In this document: positions 27,396 through 35,613 of the stretch, piece by piece
How positions within the stretch are numbered: position 1 is the first letter of the stretch
Layout of the letters: every line of letters begins with the position of its first letter
Assembly (NCBI GenBank): GCA_030525525.1
Contig: JAUNEN010000002.1
Coordinates: 50,421 to 114,420 of the forward strand
Origin: Erysipelotrichaceae bacterium
GTDB taxonomy: Bacteria; Bacillota_I; Bacilli_A; Erysipelotrichales; Erysipelotrichaceae
Direction of reading: 5' to 3'
Length of the DNA: 64,000 nucleotides
The notes under the pieces: model-generated
What the model was told of the DNA's origin: nothing
The model's database searches: none
What the model saw: only the letters and a program-made list of their open reading frames with translations
Translations under genes and position numbers: made by a program

Positions 27396-27512
27396 AAAAT
27401 CTCAGCAATCAAGCGATGCTGAGATTCTTTTTCTTCTTGATACCTGCACAAAACGGAAAGAGTGTTCTGATCAAGGCAACAGTTGGTATTTCCAGAATGC
27501 AGATGCAGAAGC
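27396..27512 (-). pseudogene. Duplicated 3' end of the acyltransferase gene plus its terminator
   Basis: About 115 bases closely match 29578-29690, which holds the end of the acyltransferase gene and its terminator hairpin (AATCTCAGCA...TGCTGAGATT). On the minus strand the fragment would encode only the acyltransferase C-terminal tail. The rest of the gene is missing, so this is a relic of a duplication or of recombination between two acyltransferase genes. Confidence 0.75.
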
Positions 27513-27550
27513 GAGAATGAATCAGCTTTGTTCTCTGTTTCCGGTTCTTC

Positions 27551-27774
27551 TTAATAAAGCGCATTACGATTAAATTCCACGTTCAGTATCTCCGGAATAC
27601 GGTTTTCACCTTCTTCCGGGTACTGTTTCATTGCCGCGAGAATTTCATCCTTTTGATATATGCCGGCAGCATTTCCACAGGGACGCCGTTGCCGAATCTT
27701 TTTATATATTCTTCATGTGTTCGGAAATATTCGATATCTGTTTCATCAATCGTATAATCAAAACCGAATTTCAT
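27551..27774 (-). pseudogene. Frameshifted small gene, unknown function
   Basis: On the minus strand an AGGAGG (27781-27786) precedes ATG at 27774. The first frame reads MKFGFDYTIDETDIEYFRTH and continues through FGNGVPVEMLPAYIK. The continuation lies in another frame (DEILAAMKQYPEEGENRIPE) and ends at TAA 27551-27553. The total of 224 bases is not a multiple of three. One frameshift repairs a ~74-aa protein. The family is not recognised. Confidence 0.65.
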
Positions 27775-27785
27775 AAGCTGCCTCC

Positions 27786-28115
27786 TCAATTAATCGCAAT
27801 CTGTTCCAGCATTTTCTCAAATTCTTTCCACGCATTTGGGTAATAACGCTGAAGAATATCTATTTTCTGGTCTTTTTCCTTCTGCGCCTCAGATGTTCAG
27901 CCTTCAAAACAACAGCTGCGAAATCTGCTTTGGTTTCCTTCGGTACTTCCTGTACAGGTTCCTCTATGGAAACCGGTGTCTCTTTTGGATCTTCAGATAA
28001 TTGTACTTTTTCGGTTTTTGTTTCAATACGGACCGCGGTTCCGCATTTGCGGCAGAACTTCTGGGCTTCTTCCAGCGGTGAGCCGCATTTTGTACAGAAT
28101 TTCGGTATATCATTT
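27786..28115 (-). pseudogene. Frameshifted zinc-ribbon gene
   Basis: The minus strand encodes FCTKCGSPLEEAQKFCRKCG, a double CxxC zinc ribbon. This frame has no start codon: the ATG after the AGGAG ribosome site is out of frame with it. A second shift occurs near the end, where the correct continuation reads DQKIDILQRYYPNAWKEFEK before TGA at 27786-27788. It lies directly upstream of the other broken small gene and would have formed an operon with it. Such zinc-ribbon proteins have varied roles; none can be assigned. Confidence 0.65.
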
Positions 28116-28194
28116 CTCCTGTCGTGTTAACTGCTGGTGTGGTCAGGTTTTTTGTAAAACAATCATCCCGTAGGTTGTAATCATAGCAATCCAT

Positions 28195-28525
28195 TGCGAT
28201 GCATTTCCATCTTCTTTATAAACTGACGGATATTTTCCTTTCCTGATTTTGCGTCAAGCGTGTTTCATCTCATCCTTTGTGCTGCCGGCAGGAAGTTATG
28301 CTTTTCCTGACTGAAACATCCTTCCGCAATCGCAGCTGCGATCTTATTTCATAAGACTTTCTTTAAGTAATTGATCAGCGGATCATCCTCGCTGTAAAAC
28401 AGCCTTTGAGTCGATACATTCTATCATTTTCATACTCGCATGATGTCATTTTCGATGTAATGCATATAAAAGCTTTGTCGGTTTCTGCTTCGTCAATCAC
28501 AGTGTCTGACATGGTCTGAATGTCT
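28195..28525 (-). pseudogene. Heavily decayed coding remnant
   Basis: Minus-strand frames contain protein-like stretches such as VIDEAETDKAFICITSKMTS followed by CEYENDRMYRLKGCF, but they are broken by several frameshifts and stops within 330 bases. With the two neighbouring pseudogenes it makes 27380-28560 a region of gene decay. No family could be recognised. Confidence 0.4.
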
Positions 28526-28622
28526 GAGCCATCTCAGGAAAAGAATAGAAATAAGAAATTCTGCAAGTGCTGAAACAATGAGATATGATTAGGAATGAAA
28601 AAACCGAAAGGGGATCAATTCT

Positions 28623-29579
28623 ATGATTGACGTTTTTATTGTTCATTCAGGAAAGGATTATGACCGTGTTCAAACTTTTATTGCACCTTTTCTGGAAGGT
28701 AAAATTGATATAAAGGGCGAATCTCTGTATCCAAACGGTGACGGAAATGCCAACATTCTTACTTTGAAATCAGGAAAAGAATCTGATTGGAAAAAGGATA
28801 CTTTGAAAGTTATCAAAATGGCGCAGATGGTGCTTGTTGTGATCGGATCGGATTCGTGTGATCAGAAAAAGAAGAAAACCATGGGGTGGGAAGTACAGCA
28901 GGCATTGAAATACAATAAACAGCTTATGGTAATTAATCTTGGCGATTATGCGATGCCGGAATATTTGACTGCGGTTGATCGCTTTACCAAACAGAAACGG
29001 CCTGTCGCAGAGCAGCAGGACCTTACTGAAGTTAAAAAGCGGATCGATAATTACGCCAAAGGCTATTACAATATCTTTTCTGACAAATATAAAACAATGC
29101 AGTCAGATGAAAGAAAAAGTCATAGCGGCGAACTGTTGGATCAGTACAAGCTTTTTCAGAAGACATCCGAAGATCTCGTCGCAAGAAGACAGACTGTCAA
29201 TTCCTTTTATATTTCCGTGAACGGCGCGATGGTAACTCTTGTCGGTGTTGTAATGGGGCTTGTGGAAATGCCGGCAAAAATTTATGTGCTTGTATTCATG
29301 TGCATTGTCGGTATTATTCTGGACATGTCATGGATTAGTATTCTGGAATCTTACGGTATGCTGAACAGCGCGAAGATGAAAGTGATCAGACTTTTGGAGG
29401 AGCAGCTCCCCGTATTGCTTTATGACTCAGAATGGAAAGTCATGAGCGATAAACTCAATAACAGGAAATATGTTTCCTTCACGGACAGTGAAAAACGGAT
29501 TCCTAAGATTTTTGCATTCATTTATTCTACTGTTTTGATCATCAGCTTAATATATGGACTGATCTGTTATTTTCAGTAA
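28623..29579 (+). CDS. TIR-like domain fused to RipA-type membrane protein
   Basis: This 318-aa protein begins with a TIR-like/DUF1863-type (ThsB-like) domain: VFIVHSGKDYDRVQTF at the N-terminus, MVLVVIGSDS near residue 70, and GWEVQQALKYNKQLMVINLG, where the Glu of 'WE' is the usual active-site position. From ~residue 178 the sequence changes to a RipA-family octameric membrane protein pattern: LLDQYKLFQKTSEDLVARRQ, three to four membrane helices, and LLEEQLPVLLYDSEWKVM. GAAAGGGG precedes the ATG. TIR-like proteins often process NAD+ or signal in phage defence, and coupling to a membrane module suggests an effector that disturbs the membrane or NAD pool. That role is inferred. It may act alone, since no partner gene is obvious. 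Confidence 0.7.
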   Translation: MIDVFIVHSGKDYDRVQTFIAPFLEGKIDIKGESLYPNGDGNANILTLKSGKESDWKKDTLKVIKMAQMVLVVIGSDSCDQKKKKTMGWEVQQALKYNKQLMVINLGDYAMPEYLTAVDRFTKQKRPVAEQQDLTEVKKRIDNYAKGYYNIFSDKYKTMQSDERKSHSGELLDQYKLFQKTSEDLVARRQTVNSFYISVNGAMVTLVGVVMGLVEMPAKIYVLVFMCIVGIILDMSWISILESYGMLNSAKMKVIRLLEEQLPVLLYDSEWKVMSDKLNNRKYVSFTDSEKRIPKIFAFIYSTVLIISLIYGLICYFQ

Positions 29580-29581
29580 AA

Positions 29582-29615
29582 AATCTCAGCAATCAAGCGA
29601 TGCTGAGATTCTTTT
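29582..29615. terminator. Bidirectional terminator between convergent genes
   Basis: AATCTCAGCA (29582-29591) and TGCTGAGATT (29601-29610) form a 10-bp stem with T-runs on both sides. The stop codon of the minus-strand acyltransferase gene lies in its loop. Confidence 0.85.
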
Positions 29616-30531
29616 TCTTCCTGATACCCACACAAAACGGAAGGAATGTTCTGATCAAGGCAACAAGCGGTATGGACATAATGCAGATGATTAACAGAAG
29701 TGAGAGTGAATCGACATTGAGATAATTTATGAAATTCTGATGTGTTCCCATCAGAATCAGACTGTTCTTTCCGATGATCTGCAATACTTTTGAAGGGAAC
29801 AGGTGACAGAGACTGATACAGAGATAAGCTCCGAAAAGTGCACCAGTCAGATAAAGAAGAGGATTGCCGATATTGATTCTGTAAAGAGAAACAAATCCGT
29901 TATGTATGGTACATTCATAGACTGTGATTGCTGAGAGAATGATCAGCCACCAGTGAACGGATGTATAAAGATCATAGAGATAATATCCTGCTGCGATGAA
30001 TGCAAGTGAAATCAGGATTCTGTCCAGAAAAATATATGAGAAAGGTTCTCTCGGTAACAGAGCTCCTGCCGCAAATGAAGCAATGTATACCGGTATTTTT
30101 AAGAACTTATGTACCGGTATTTTTTCGATTGTGTAGAATATGATTTCTGCAAAGAACGCAGCGGGTAGATACCAGTCAGCACCGATATGACAGTTGACTG
30201 TCAATGAGTCATAAACCAATTTGTGAATTGACAGTTCTGTGCCGCTGAAGTATTTCAATGATGCACCGATTGTTTCAAAGAAAATATACGGGATGATGAA
30301 GACATAGATTGCATCAATGATATTTCTGAATAAGGACCGTTCTGTTTTTCTGACATGAAAGATCAGAATGCCGCTGATAATTAAGAATGAAGAAAGATGA
30401 AAAGTGAATGCGAACCGCATGATTTCATACTTCATGAAAACATGTCCGAGAATCACCAGACAGATCAATACGCCTTTTGCGGCATCAATGTAATTCAGAT
30501 GTTCGTGTTTTACTGATGTGGTTTTATTCAT
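29593..30531 (-). CDS. Acyltransferase-3 family membrane protein
   Basis: This 312-aa polytopic membrane protein has about ten helices. It starts with the acyltransferase-3 signature (YIDAAKGVLICLVILGH, the D..KG...V..GH block), followed by FTFHLSSFLIISG. Family members transfer acetyl or other acyl groups to exported polysaccharides, peptidoglycan or lipids. The gene lies 14 bases after the stop of the HTH-UDP-glucose dehydrogenase gene on the same strand and is almost surely in its operon, so a surface glycan is the likely target. A decayed copy of its 3' end lies 2.2 kb away (27396-27512). Confidence 0.85.
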   Translation of the reverse strand: MNKTTSVKHEHLNYIDAAKGVLICLVILGHVFMKYEIMRFAFTFHLSSFLIISGILIFHVRKTERSLFRNIIDAIYVFIIPYIFFETIGASLKYFSGTELSIHKLVYDSLTVNCHIGADWYLPAAFFAEIIFYTIEKIPVHKFLKIPVYIASFAAGALLPREPFSYIFLDRILISLAFIAAGYYLYDLYTSVHWWLIILSAITVYECTIHNGFVSLYRINIGNPLLYLTGALFGAYLCISLCHLFPSKVLQIIGKNSLILMGTHQNFINYLNVDSLSLLLIICIMSIPLVALIRTFLPFCVGIRKKKNLSIA

Positions 30532-30545
30532 ATGATTTGAGCAGA

Positions 30546-32042
30546 TCAGTCTCTTCTGAACAGATCTCTTGTGTAGACTTTCTCTTCAACATCATCAAGT
30601 GATTTGTCGTAGCGGTTGGCAATGATGCAGTCAGACTGTTTTTTGAATTTCTTCAGATCATTGACAACCATTGAGCCGAAGAAGGTTGTGCCGTTTTCAA
30701 GAGTCGGTTCATAAATAATCACATTGGCTCCCTTTGCCTTGATTCTCTTCATGACTCCCTGAATGGAAGACTGTCTGAAGTTATCTGAATTGGATTTCAT
30801 TGTTAAACGGTAAACACCGACAGTCACAGGCTTTTCTTTGCCGGAGTCATAGCTGCTGTCTGTGTAGCTGTAATACTGAGCTTTCTGCAGTACTCTGTCC
30901 GCAATAAATTCTTTTCTTGTGCGGTTGGACTGAACAATTGCTTCAATGAGGTTTTCCGGAACATCCTGATAATTAGCAAGTAACTGTTTGGTGTCTTTGG
31001 GCAGGCAATATCCGCCATAGCCGAAGGAAGGGTTGTTATAGTAATCACCGACTCTTGGATCAAGACATACGCCTTTGATAATGTCTGCTGTATTGAGTGA
31101 CTTGACTTCTGCATAGGTATCAAGTTCATTGAAGTAGGAGACTCTTAATGCAAGATATGTATTGACGAAGAGCTTGATTGCTTCTGCTTCAGTAAAACCT
31201 ACAAACAATGTATCAATCGGATCTTTGATCGCACCCTGCTGAAGGAGTGCGGCGAATGTGTGTGCTGCTTCTTCAGTCTTTTCATCGCAGCCGACAATGA
31301 TGCGGCTCGGATAAAGGTTGTCATAGAGTGCTTTTGATTCTCTCAGGAATTCAGGACTGAAAATGATGTTGTCTGAATTGAATTTCTGTCTGACTGTTTT
31401 TGTATAGCCAACAGGGATTGTAGATTTGATAATGATGACCGGCTTTTCATCTCTGTCTTTTGTCGCATCAAGGACAGCCTGAATGACTGCTTCGACAGCT
31501 GAGCAGTCAAAGAAATTCTGCTTGGGGTCATAGTTTGTCGGTGCTGCGACAATGACAAAGTCAGCATCGGCATATGCAGATGTACCGTCCAGTGTGGCAG
31601 TCAGATTCAATGTTCTTCTGCCTTCTTTTGCCTCTCTTAAATATTTTTCAATATATTCATCCTGAATCGGTGATATGTAATTGTTCAGCTTCTCGACTTT
31701 TTCAGGAATGATATCCACGGCAGTGACATTGTTATGCTGGCCAAGAAGGACTGCCAGGGAGAGACCGACATAACCTGTTCCTGCGACAGCAATCTGATAA
31801 CTCTTTTTGATTTCTGTCTGCTCATTCTGTTCATTGACGAACAGATCATTGATATTGAATCCGAGAATTTCGGAAAGACATAAAAGCTGATCGACAGAAG
31901 GAATAAAGTCTTCTGATTCAATTCTCGATATCAGAGCACGGTTGATCCCTGTTTCTTTTGAAAGATCTGTCTGTGTCATCTTCATTGATTTTCTTTTTGT
32001 TTCAACTGTCTCTGCAAGCAGTTTTGTTGATAAGTGCTTCAT
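30546..32042 (-). CDS. ugd: UDP-glucose/nucleotide-sugar dehydrogenase with N-terminal XRE helix-turn-helix
   Basis: This 498-aa fusion has an XRE helix-turn-helix at residues ~10-66 ([20 protein letters not shown]), then a full UDP-glucose 6-dehydrogenase-type enzyme. The NAD loop is [11 protein letters not shown] (86-96), the catalytic Cys346 lies in [11 protein letters not shown], and [10 protein letters not shown] and [11 protein letters not shown] are conserved. The enzyme makes UDP-glucuronate or a similar uronate for surface polysaccharide. The single open frame, the GGAGGT ribosome site right before the HTH start and the promoter at 32073-32101 show that the fusion is native. The HTH may let the enzyme control its own operon or other polysaccharide genes in response to substrate. 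The downstream partner is an acyltransferase. Confidence 0.9.
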   Translation of the reverse strand: MKHLSTKLLAETVETKRKSMKMTQTDLSKETGINRALISRIESEDFIPSVDQLLCLSEILGFNINDLFVNEQNEQTEIKKSYQIAVAGTGYVGLSLAVLLGQHNNVTAVDIIPEKVEKLNNYISPIQDEYIEKYLREAKEGRRTLNLTATLDGTSAYADADFVIVAAPTNYDPKQNFFDCSAVEAVIQAVLDATKDRDEKPVIIIKSTIPVGYTKTVRQKFNSDNIIFSPEFLRESKALYDNLYPSRIIVGCDEKTEEAAHTFAALLQQGAIKDPIDTLFVGFTEAEAIKLFVNTYLALRVSYFNELDTYAEVKSLNTADIIKGVCLDPRVGDYYNNPSFGYGGYCLPKDTKQLLANYQDVPENLIEAIVQSNRTRKEFIADRVLQKAQYYSYTDSSYDSGKEKPVTVGVYRLTMKSNSDNFRQSSIQGVMKRIKAKGANVIIYEPTLENGTTFFGSMVVNDLKKFKKQSDCIIANRYDKSLDDVEEKVYTRDLFRRD

Positions 32043-32072
32043 AAATTAAAACCTCCGGTTCATGCAGATAAC

Positions 32073-32101
32073 ATGATAGCAGGAGGATTGCTCATTGTCT
32101 A
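32073..32101 (-). promoter_or_regulatory. ugd: Promoter of the HTH-ugd operon
   Basis: On the minus strand TAGACA (32101-32096) and TATCAT (32078-32073) are 17 bases apart. The start point would fall about 25 bases before the ATG at 32042, leaving room for the GGAGGT site at 32050-32057. Confidence 0.65.
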
Positions 32102-32256
32102 TGGATATGTTACTGATTATGCATATACGATTGCAAATACTCAATTTACTAAGCGTATTGCTGTTATTATTGTTAACGTTCTGATTTTGGCATGTTCATG
32201 TTTGACCTTTGCCCGAACATAAGTACAGAAATGTGGAAAACATATAAAAAGCCGCC

Positions 32257-32472
32257 TCAATGACGGCAATGAAAGGGGCGATGATTTTCCGGGATTAATC
32301 GGGACATGATAAAAGGCATTATCTGTCCTTTATTGATTATGATGTCATGATTCCCCCGTATTTCTGTGATCGTTGTTGTCTGATATTCCTGAATGATGGA
32401 ACAGATGCTTCTGTGGGCGGTGATGCTCACACATAAACCATAGACCAGAATCGTATTTTTAGGTATTCTCAT
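32257..32472 (-). CDS. Possible small gene, faintly HPr-like
   Basis: A 71-aa frame starts MRIPKNTILVYGLCVSIT and contains HDIIINKGQIMPFIMSRL. Its length and hydrophobic pattern resemble phosphocarrier HPr, with QIMPFIMSRLIPEN in place of the KSIMG(V/L)MSL region. The HPr active-site block G-x-HARP is not kept (TAHRS instead). A GC-rich hairpin followed by five T lies right after its stop on the minus strand (about 32245-32262), and an inverted repeat lies just before its start. No ribosome site is visible. It may be a degenerate HPr paralogue, or not a gene at all. Confidence 0.3.
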   Translation of the reverse strand: MRIPKNTILVYGLCVSITAHRSICSIIQEYQTTTITEIRGNHDIIINKGQIMPFIMSRLIPENHRPFHCRH

Positions 32473-32484
32473 CGGATTCATCAT

Positions 32485-32509
32485 CGGTATATACTTTTTG
32501 TATAGACCG
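32485..32509. promoter_or_regulatory. 10-bp inverted repeat, candidate operator before the NB-ARC gene
   Basis: CGGTATATAC-TTTTT-GTATAGACCG pairs at 9 of 10 positions. It lies 71 bases before the start of the NB-ARC gene and beside the start of the small minus-strand frame, so it could control either one. Confidence 0.5.
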
Positions 32510-32579
32510 AAATGTTTCTGAAATGTTGGCTGTCTGAAATTTCATGTATTCAACGTGATATATTTTGCCTGGAGAGCGT

Positions 32580-35282
32580 ATGGCATTCAAACTTTACTAC
32601 AATGATCTGTTCCCTTTGAGAATGATCAACTTTGTCAAAAAGTACCTGGACATCGGCGGAGTGATTCTGGTGAATAACAGAGTCGCTGCGCAATTATCCA
32701 AACTGCAGGTTCTGGAATATTTTTTTCCGGGTCTTTTTGTGAAGGAATCATTCAAGGATGATGCGGAATATGATTATGAAAAATGCTATATCCATGCGCC
32801 GAAAAAACAGGGAGTCCTTTCGAATTACGGGCCTTACAAGCAGAAGATCAATGCTCTTGAAGACTGTTTATTGGGAAACAGCAGAAATGAAAAATCATAT
32901 AAAAACTATTCGTCTGCTCAGAATATGTTAAGAAGAGCTGCCATGGAGATGAGCACCGATGAATCTTTATACAGATCGATTGTTTCCAATCTCAGGAAGA
33001 TTCATGATGAATCATTGAATGATGAGCAGAAATATGAAATCAATGTATGGATGTCGCAATTGATTGAAAAATGCCGTGACGATGATATTTATTATTTCTG
33101 CACAATGAAAAGAACGGACGGTTTTTCCTTTGAACGGAATGTGTATGATTCATTGCTTGATGTGATTCAAGAGTTTGATCAGAACGGAAACAATTCTGAA
33201 TGCTGGGTATGGCTTTGTCTTGGAGCGTTGTTCGGCAATTATGTCAGCCTGTTATTGAAGAAATATCAGATGACAAACAGAGTTTCTTCACTGCGGCAGC
33301 AGGAAACTGAAGCATACAGACTGATCTCATCTCCTGCTGTTTTCGCAAAGCCCGGTTTTTGCGGGCGTGACAGATATCTGGAACGGATTGATGACCTGTT
33401 TGAATCAGGAAACCGTGTGATCTTTCTGTACGGAATCGGAGGAATCGGAAAAACAGAAATCGCAAGGCAGTATGCGGCAATGCATCAGAATGAATATGAT
33501 GTGATTGTCTTTGCAGTTTATGACAGAAGCCTGAAAGACCTGATGATTTCAGAAATGCCTTTTGAAATAAGACCGGCTCTTTCGAGACTTTCAAAAGACG
33601 GAGTCAGAGAGACAGATGACGAATATTATAAAAGAAAGCTCGATGTCATACGCAAATCATCCGATCGCAGAACGCTGATCATCATTGATAATTTCAATAC
33701 TGATTATGATGAAAATCTGAGGCAGTTCATCAACGGCAGATATCGCATTCTTTTTACAACCCAATATGACTATTCCAGAGAGTATGCATCCATTCATGTG
33801 AAAGAGATTGAAGATAAAGAAGCTCTGCTTGATATCTTTATGAATCATTATCAGGGATATGCCGTTGAACGGGATGATCCTGATCTGTACAAACTGATCA
33901 GATCGGTAAAGAGTCATACATATACTGTGACACTCCTTGCCCATCATATGGAAAACAGCGGTGAAACACCGTCGGAAATGCTTCAGTCATTAAGCAAGAA
34001 GGGTATTTCATCATTGAATGAGATGGTATCAATGAATGAAGGTGAAACAGATGAAGCTTATATGAATCTGATCCGGATGTTCGGGATCTTTGATTTCAAT
34101 GAAGAAGAACAGAAGGTATTGAAATATCTGTCTTTGATTTCATCGGGCAGTGTGCCTGCCATGGTTTTTAAAAAATGGGCGGATCTTCCGAATACAAGAA
34201 ATATTCTTTCTCTTGAAAAGAGAGGATGGATTATCCGCAATCATGACGGAATCACTCTACATCCGGTTGTATGCAAAGTTCTTGAATACCTGCGGTCGTT
34301 TGACTCGACCGATATTAATCCGTTTCTTGAAAAGATCTCTGAAAGTCTTGCCAATGAGAATTCATGGCATTTCACGAAAGCTGAAAAGGAACAGTATTGC
34401 ATCATTGCCGGAAATATCATGAAGCAGCTTGGCGAAGTCAATGATGAAAACATCAGATTTGCACAGACATATACAGTATTGCTCGGCTATTCGGGATATC
34501 CGAAGGAGGCAATCAGATTCGGCAAACAATTATTTGATTACCGTAATGAACATGACGGATATTATGCTTTTGAAACAGGCAGAGCTGCGTATAGAATCGG
34601 ATGGACAAGTCTCTTCAATCCGCAACTTGAAGAATCGTCCCATGCGCTGGAGTGGCTGTTGAAAGCAGAAGATATCTTTGAACATATTCAGATCGAAACA
34701 ATTGATCAGAAGGCGATGTTCTGCGGGTTGCTGGAAAATATATCAAAAGCTTATTCGACCCGATATGAAAAATGCATGGAACAGAATGATATTGATCTTG
34801 CCTTGCAGTATGCAGAGAAAGCTGTTTTGAAAGGCAGATCATGGCTGAATGATTACAGACAGACAAAAAAGAGCCCGGCCGGCAGCCTTCTGAGACTGGC
34901 TGATGTGAAGATGCAGATGAAAGAATATAAAGAAGCTGAAAAGCTGATCGATGAAGCTTATGGAATTCTGATCTTGATCTATCAGCCGCATGATCCGGAT
35001 GTATTGCGAGCTTCGTCAAGAAAAGCTGCAGTTCTGTATCATCTTGAACGGTATCGGGAATCTCTTGCAATGACGGAAGAAAATCTGGAAGCTTATTCGA
35101 CATACCACGGGGATGTCAATCCGTCTCTGTTCGATCAGCTTGTTCTGAAGATCAGAAACTGCATTGCCCTGAACCGGAAGGAAGAAGCGCTTAATATCAG
35201 CAAAGAGGCGATGAAAATCGGGAAAAAGATCTACACGCCTGATTCAGAAAAACTTCGATATTTAAATGAATTCTTGCATTGA
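32580..35282 (+). CDS. STAND NTPase with NB-ARC core, TPR-like tail and unrecognised N-terminal domain
   Basis: This 900-aa cytosolic protein has a P-loop GIGGIGKTEIARQYA (from residue 285), Walker B RTLIIIDNFN (Asp370), the RNBS-B-like YRILFTTQYD and a winged-helix-type segment with TLHPVVCKVLEYL (~560). It ends in TPR-like helical pairs (~620-900, for example ALQYAEKAVLKGRSWL and YKEAEKLIDEAYGIL). The N-terminal ~250 residues match no family I recognise and occupy the usual effector position. STAND proteins of this layout sense a ligand through the repeats and oligomerise; many are phage sensors or transcription regulators. The neighbourhood (TIR-RipA, HipA-like module, LuxR-STAND) favours defence or stress, by inference. 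GGAGAG precedes ATG 32580; the TTG at 32565 is less likely. Confidence 0.75.
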   Translation: MAFKLYYNDLFPLRMINFVKKYLDIGGVILVNNRVAAQLSKLQVLEYFFPGLFVKESFKDDAEYDYEKCYIHAPKKQGVLSNYGPYKQKINALEDCLLGNSRNEKSYKNYSSAQNMLRRAAMEMSTDESLYRSIVSNLRKIHDESLNDEQKYEINVWMSQLIEKCRDDDIYYFCTMKRTDGFSFERNVYDSLLDVIQEFDQNGNNSECWVWLCLGALFGNYVSLLLKKYQMTNRVSSLRQQETEAYRLISSPAVFAKPGFCGRDRYLERIDDLFESGNRVIFLYGIGGIGKTEIARQYAAMHQNEYDVIVFAVYDRSLKDLMISEMPFEIRPALSRLSKDGVRETDDEYYKRKLDVIRKSSDRRTLIIIDNFNTDYDENLRQFINGRYRILFTTQYDYSREYASIHVKEIEDKEALLDIFMNHYQGYAVERDDPDLYKLIRSVKSHTYTVTLLAHHMENSGETPSEMLQSLSKKGISSLNEMVSMNEGETDEAYMNLIRMFGIFDFNEEEQKVLKYLSLISSGSVPAMVFKKWADLPNTRNILSLEKRGWIIRNHDGITLHPVVCKVLEYLRSFDSTDINPFLEKISESLANENSWHFTKAEKEQYCIIAGNIMKQLGEVNDENIRFAQTYTVLLGYSGYPKEAIRFGKQLFDYRNEHDGYYAFETGRAAYRIGWTSLFNPQLEESSHALEWLLKAEDIFEHIQIETIDQKAMFCGLLENISKAYSTRYEKCMEQNDIDLALQYAEKAVLKGRSWLNDYRQTKKSPAGSLLRLADVKMQMKEYKEAEKLIDEAYGILILIYQPHDPDVLRASSRKAAVLYHLERYRESLAMTEENLEAYSTYHGDVNPSLFDQLVLKIRNCIALNRKEEALNISKEAMKIGKKIYTPDSEKLRYLNEFLH

Positions 35283-35613
35283 TTTATGATTTCTGTATGC
35301 AGGTGACCTGTACTTTTGGAGAGTGAAAAAAGATGGTTGATTCGTTCAATATTGGGCATATGTAACTATAATTACATAAAAATTTCTTCATATATTTGCC
35401 GTCTTTATAAGAAAAACTCCCAAAATATGAAACAAATTATGAAAATAAATATGCATTCATGAAAAAATGCAGATTAATAAAGACTTGCTATCCAAAAGGA
35501 TAGACGTTTTTGAAAAGCGCTTTCTTAATTTTCTATATAATCAATCTGAACACAGTTTTACTTGGAATCATCCTGCGTAAAACAACTTGACACTGCTTAG
35601 GGGGAATGTAGTT
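35283..35613. other. Non-coding region between the two STAND genes
   Basis: AT-rich, no gene. A small hairpin CTATCC-AAAA-GGATAG (35488-35503), followed by ACGTTTTT, may be a weak terminator. TATAAT at 35536-35541 may be a -10 for the next gene, but the best -35 (TTGAAA, 35510) is 20 bases away. Confidence 0.4.

Noticed and set aside
32034..32222. 62-aa plus-strand frame with a hydrophobic stretch
   Set aside because: It overlaps the ribosome site and promoter of the minus-strand HTH-ugd gene and has no ribosome site of its own.
35470..35541. Riboswitch or T-box-like leader before the LuxR-STAND gene
   Set aside because: Only a 6-bp hairpin is visible, with no conserved aptamer or specifier pattern.
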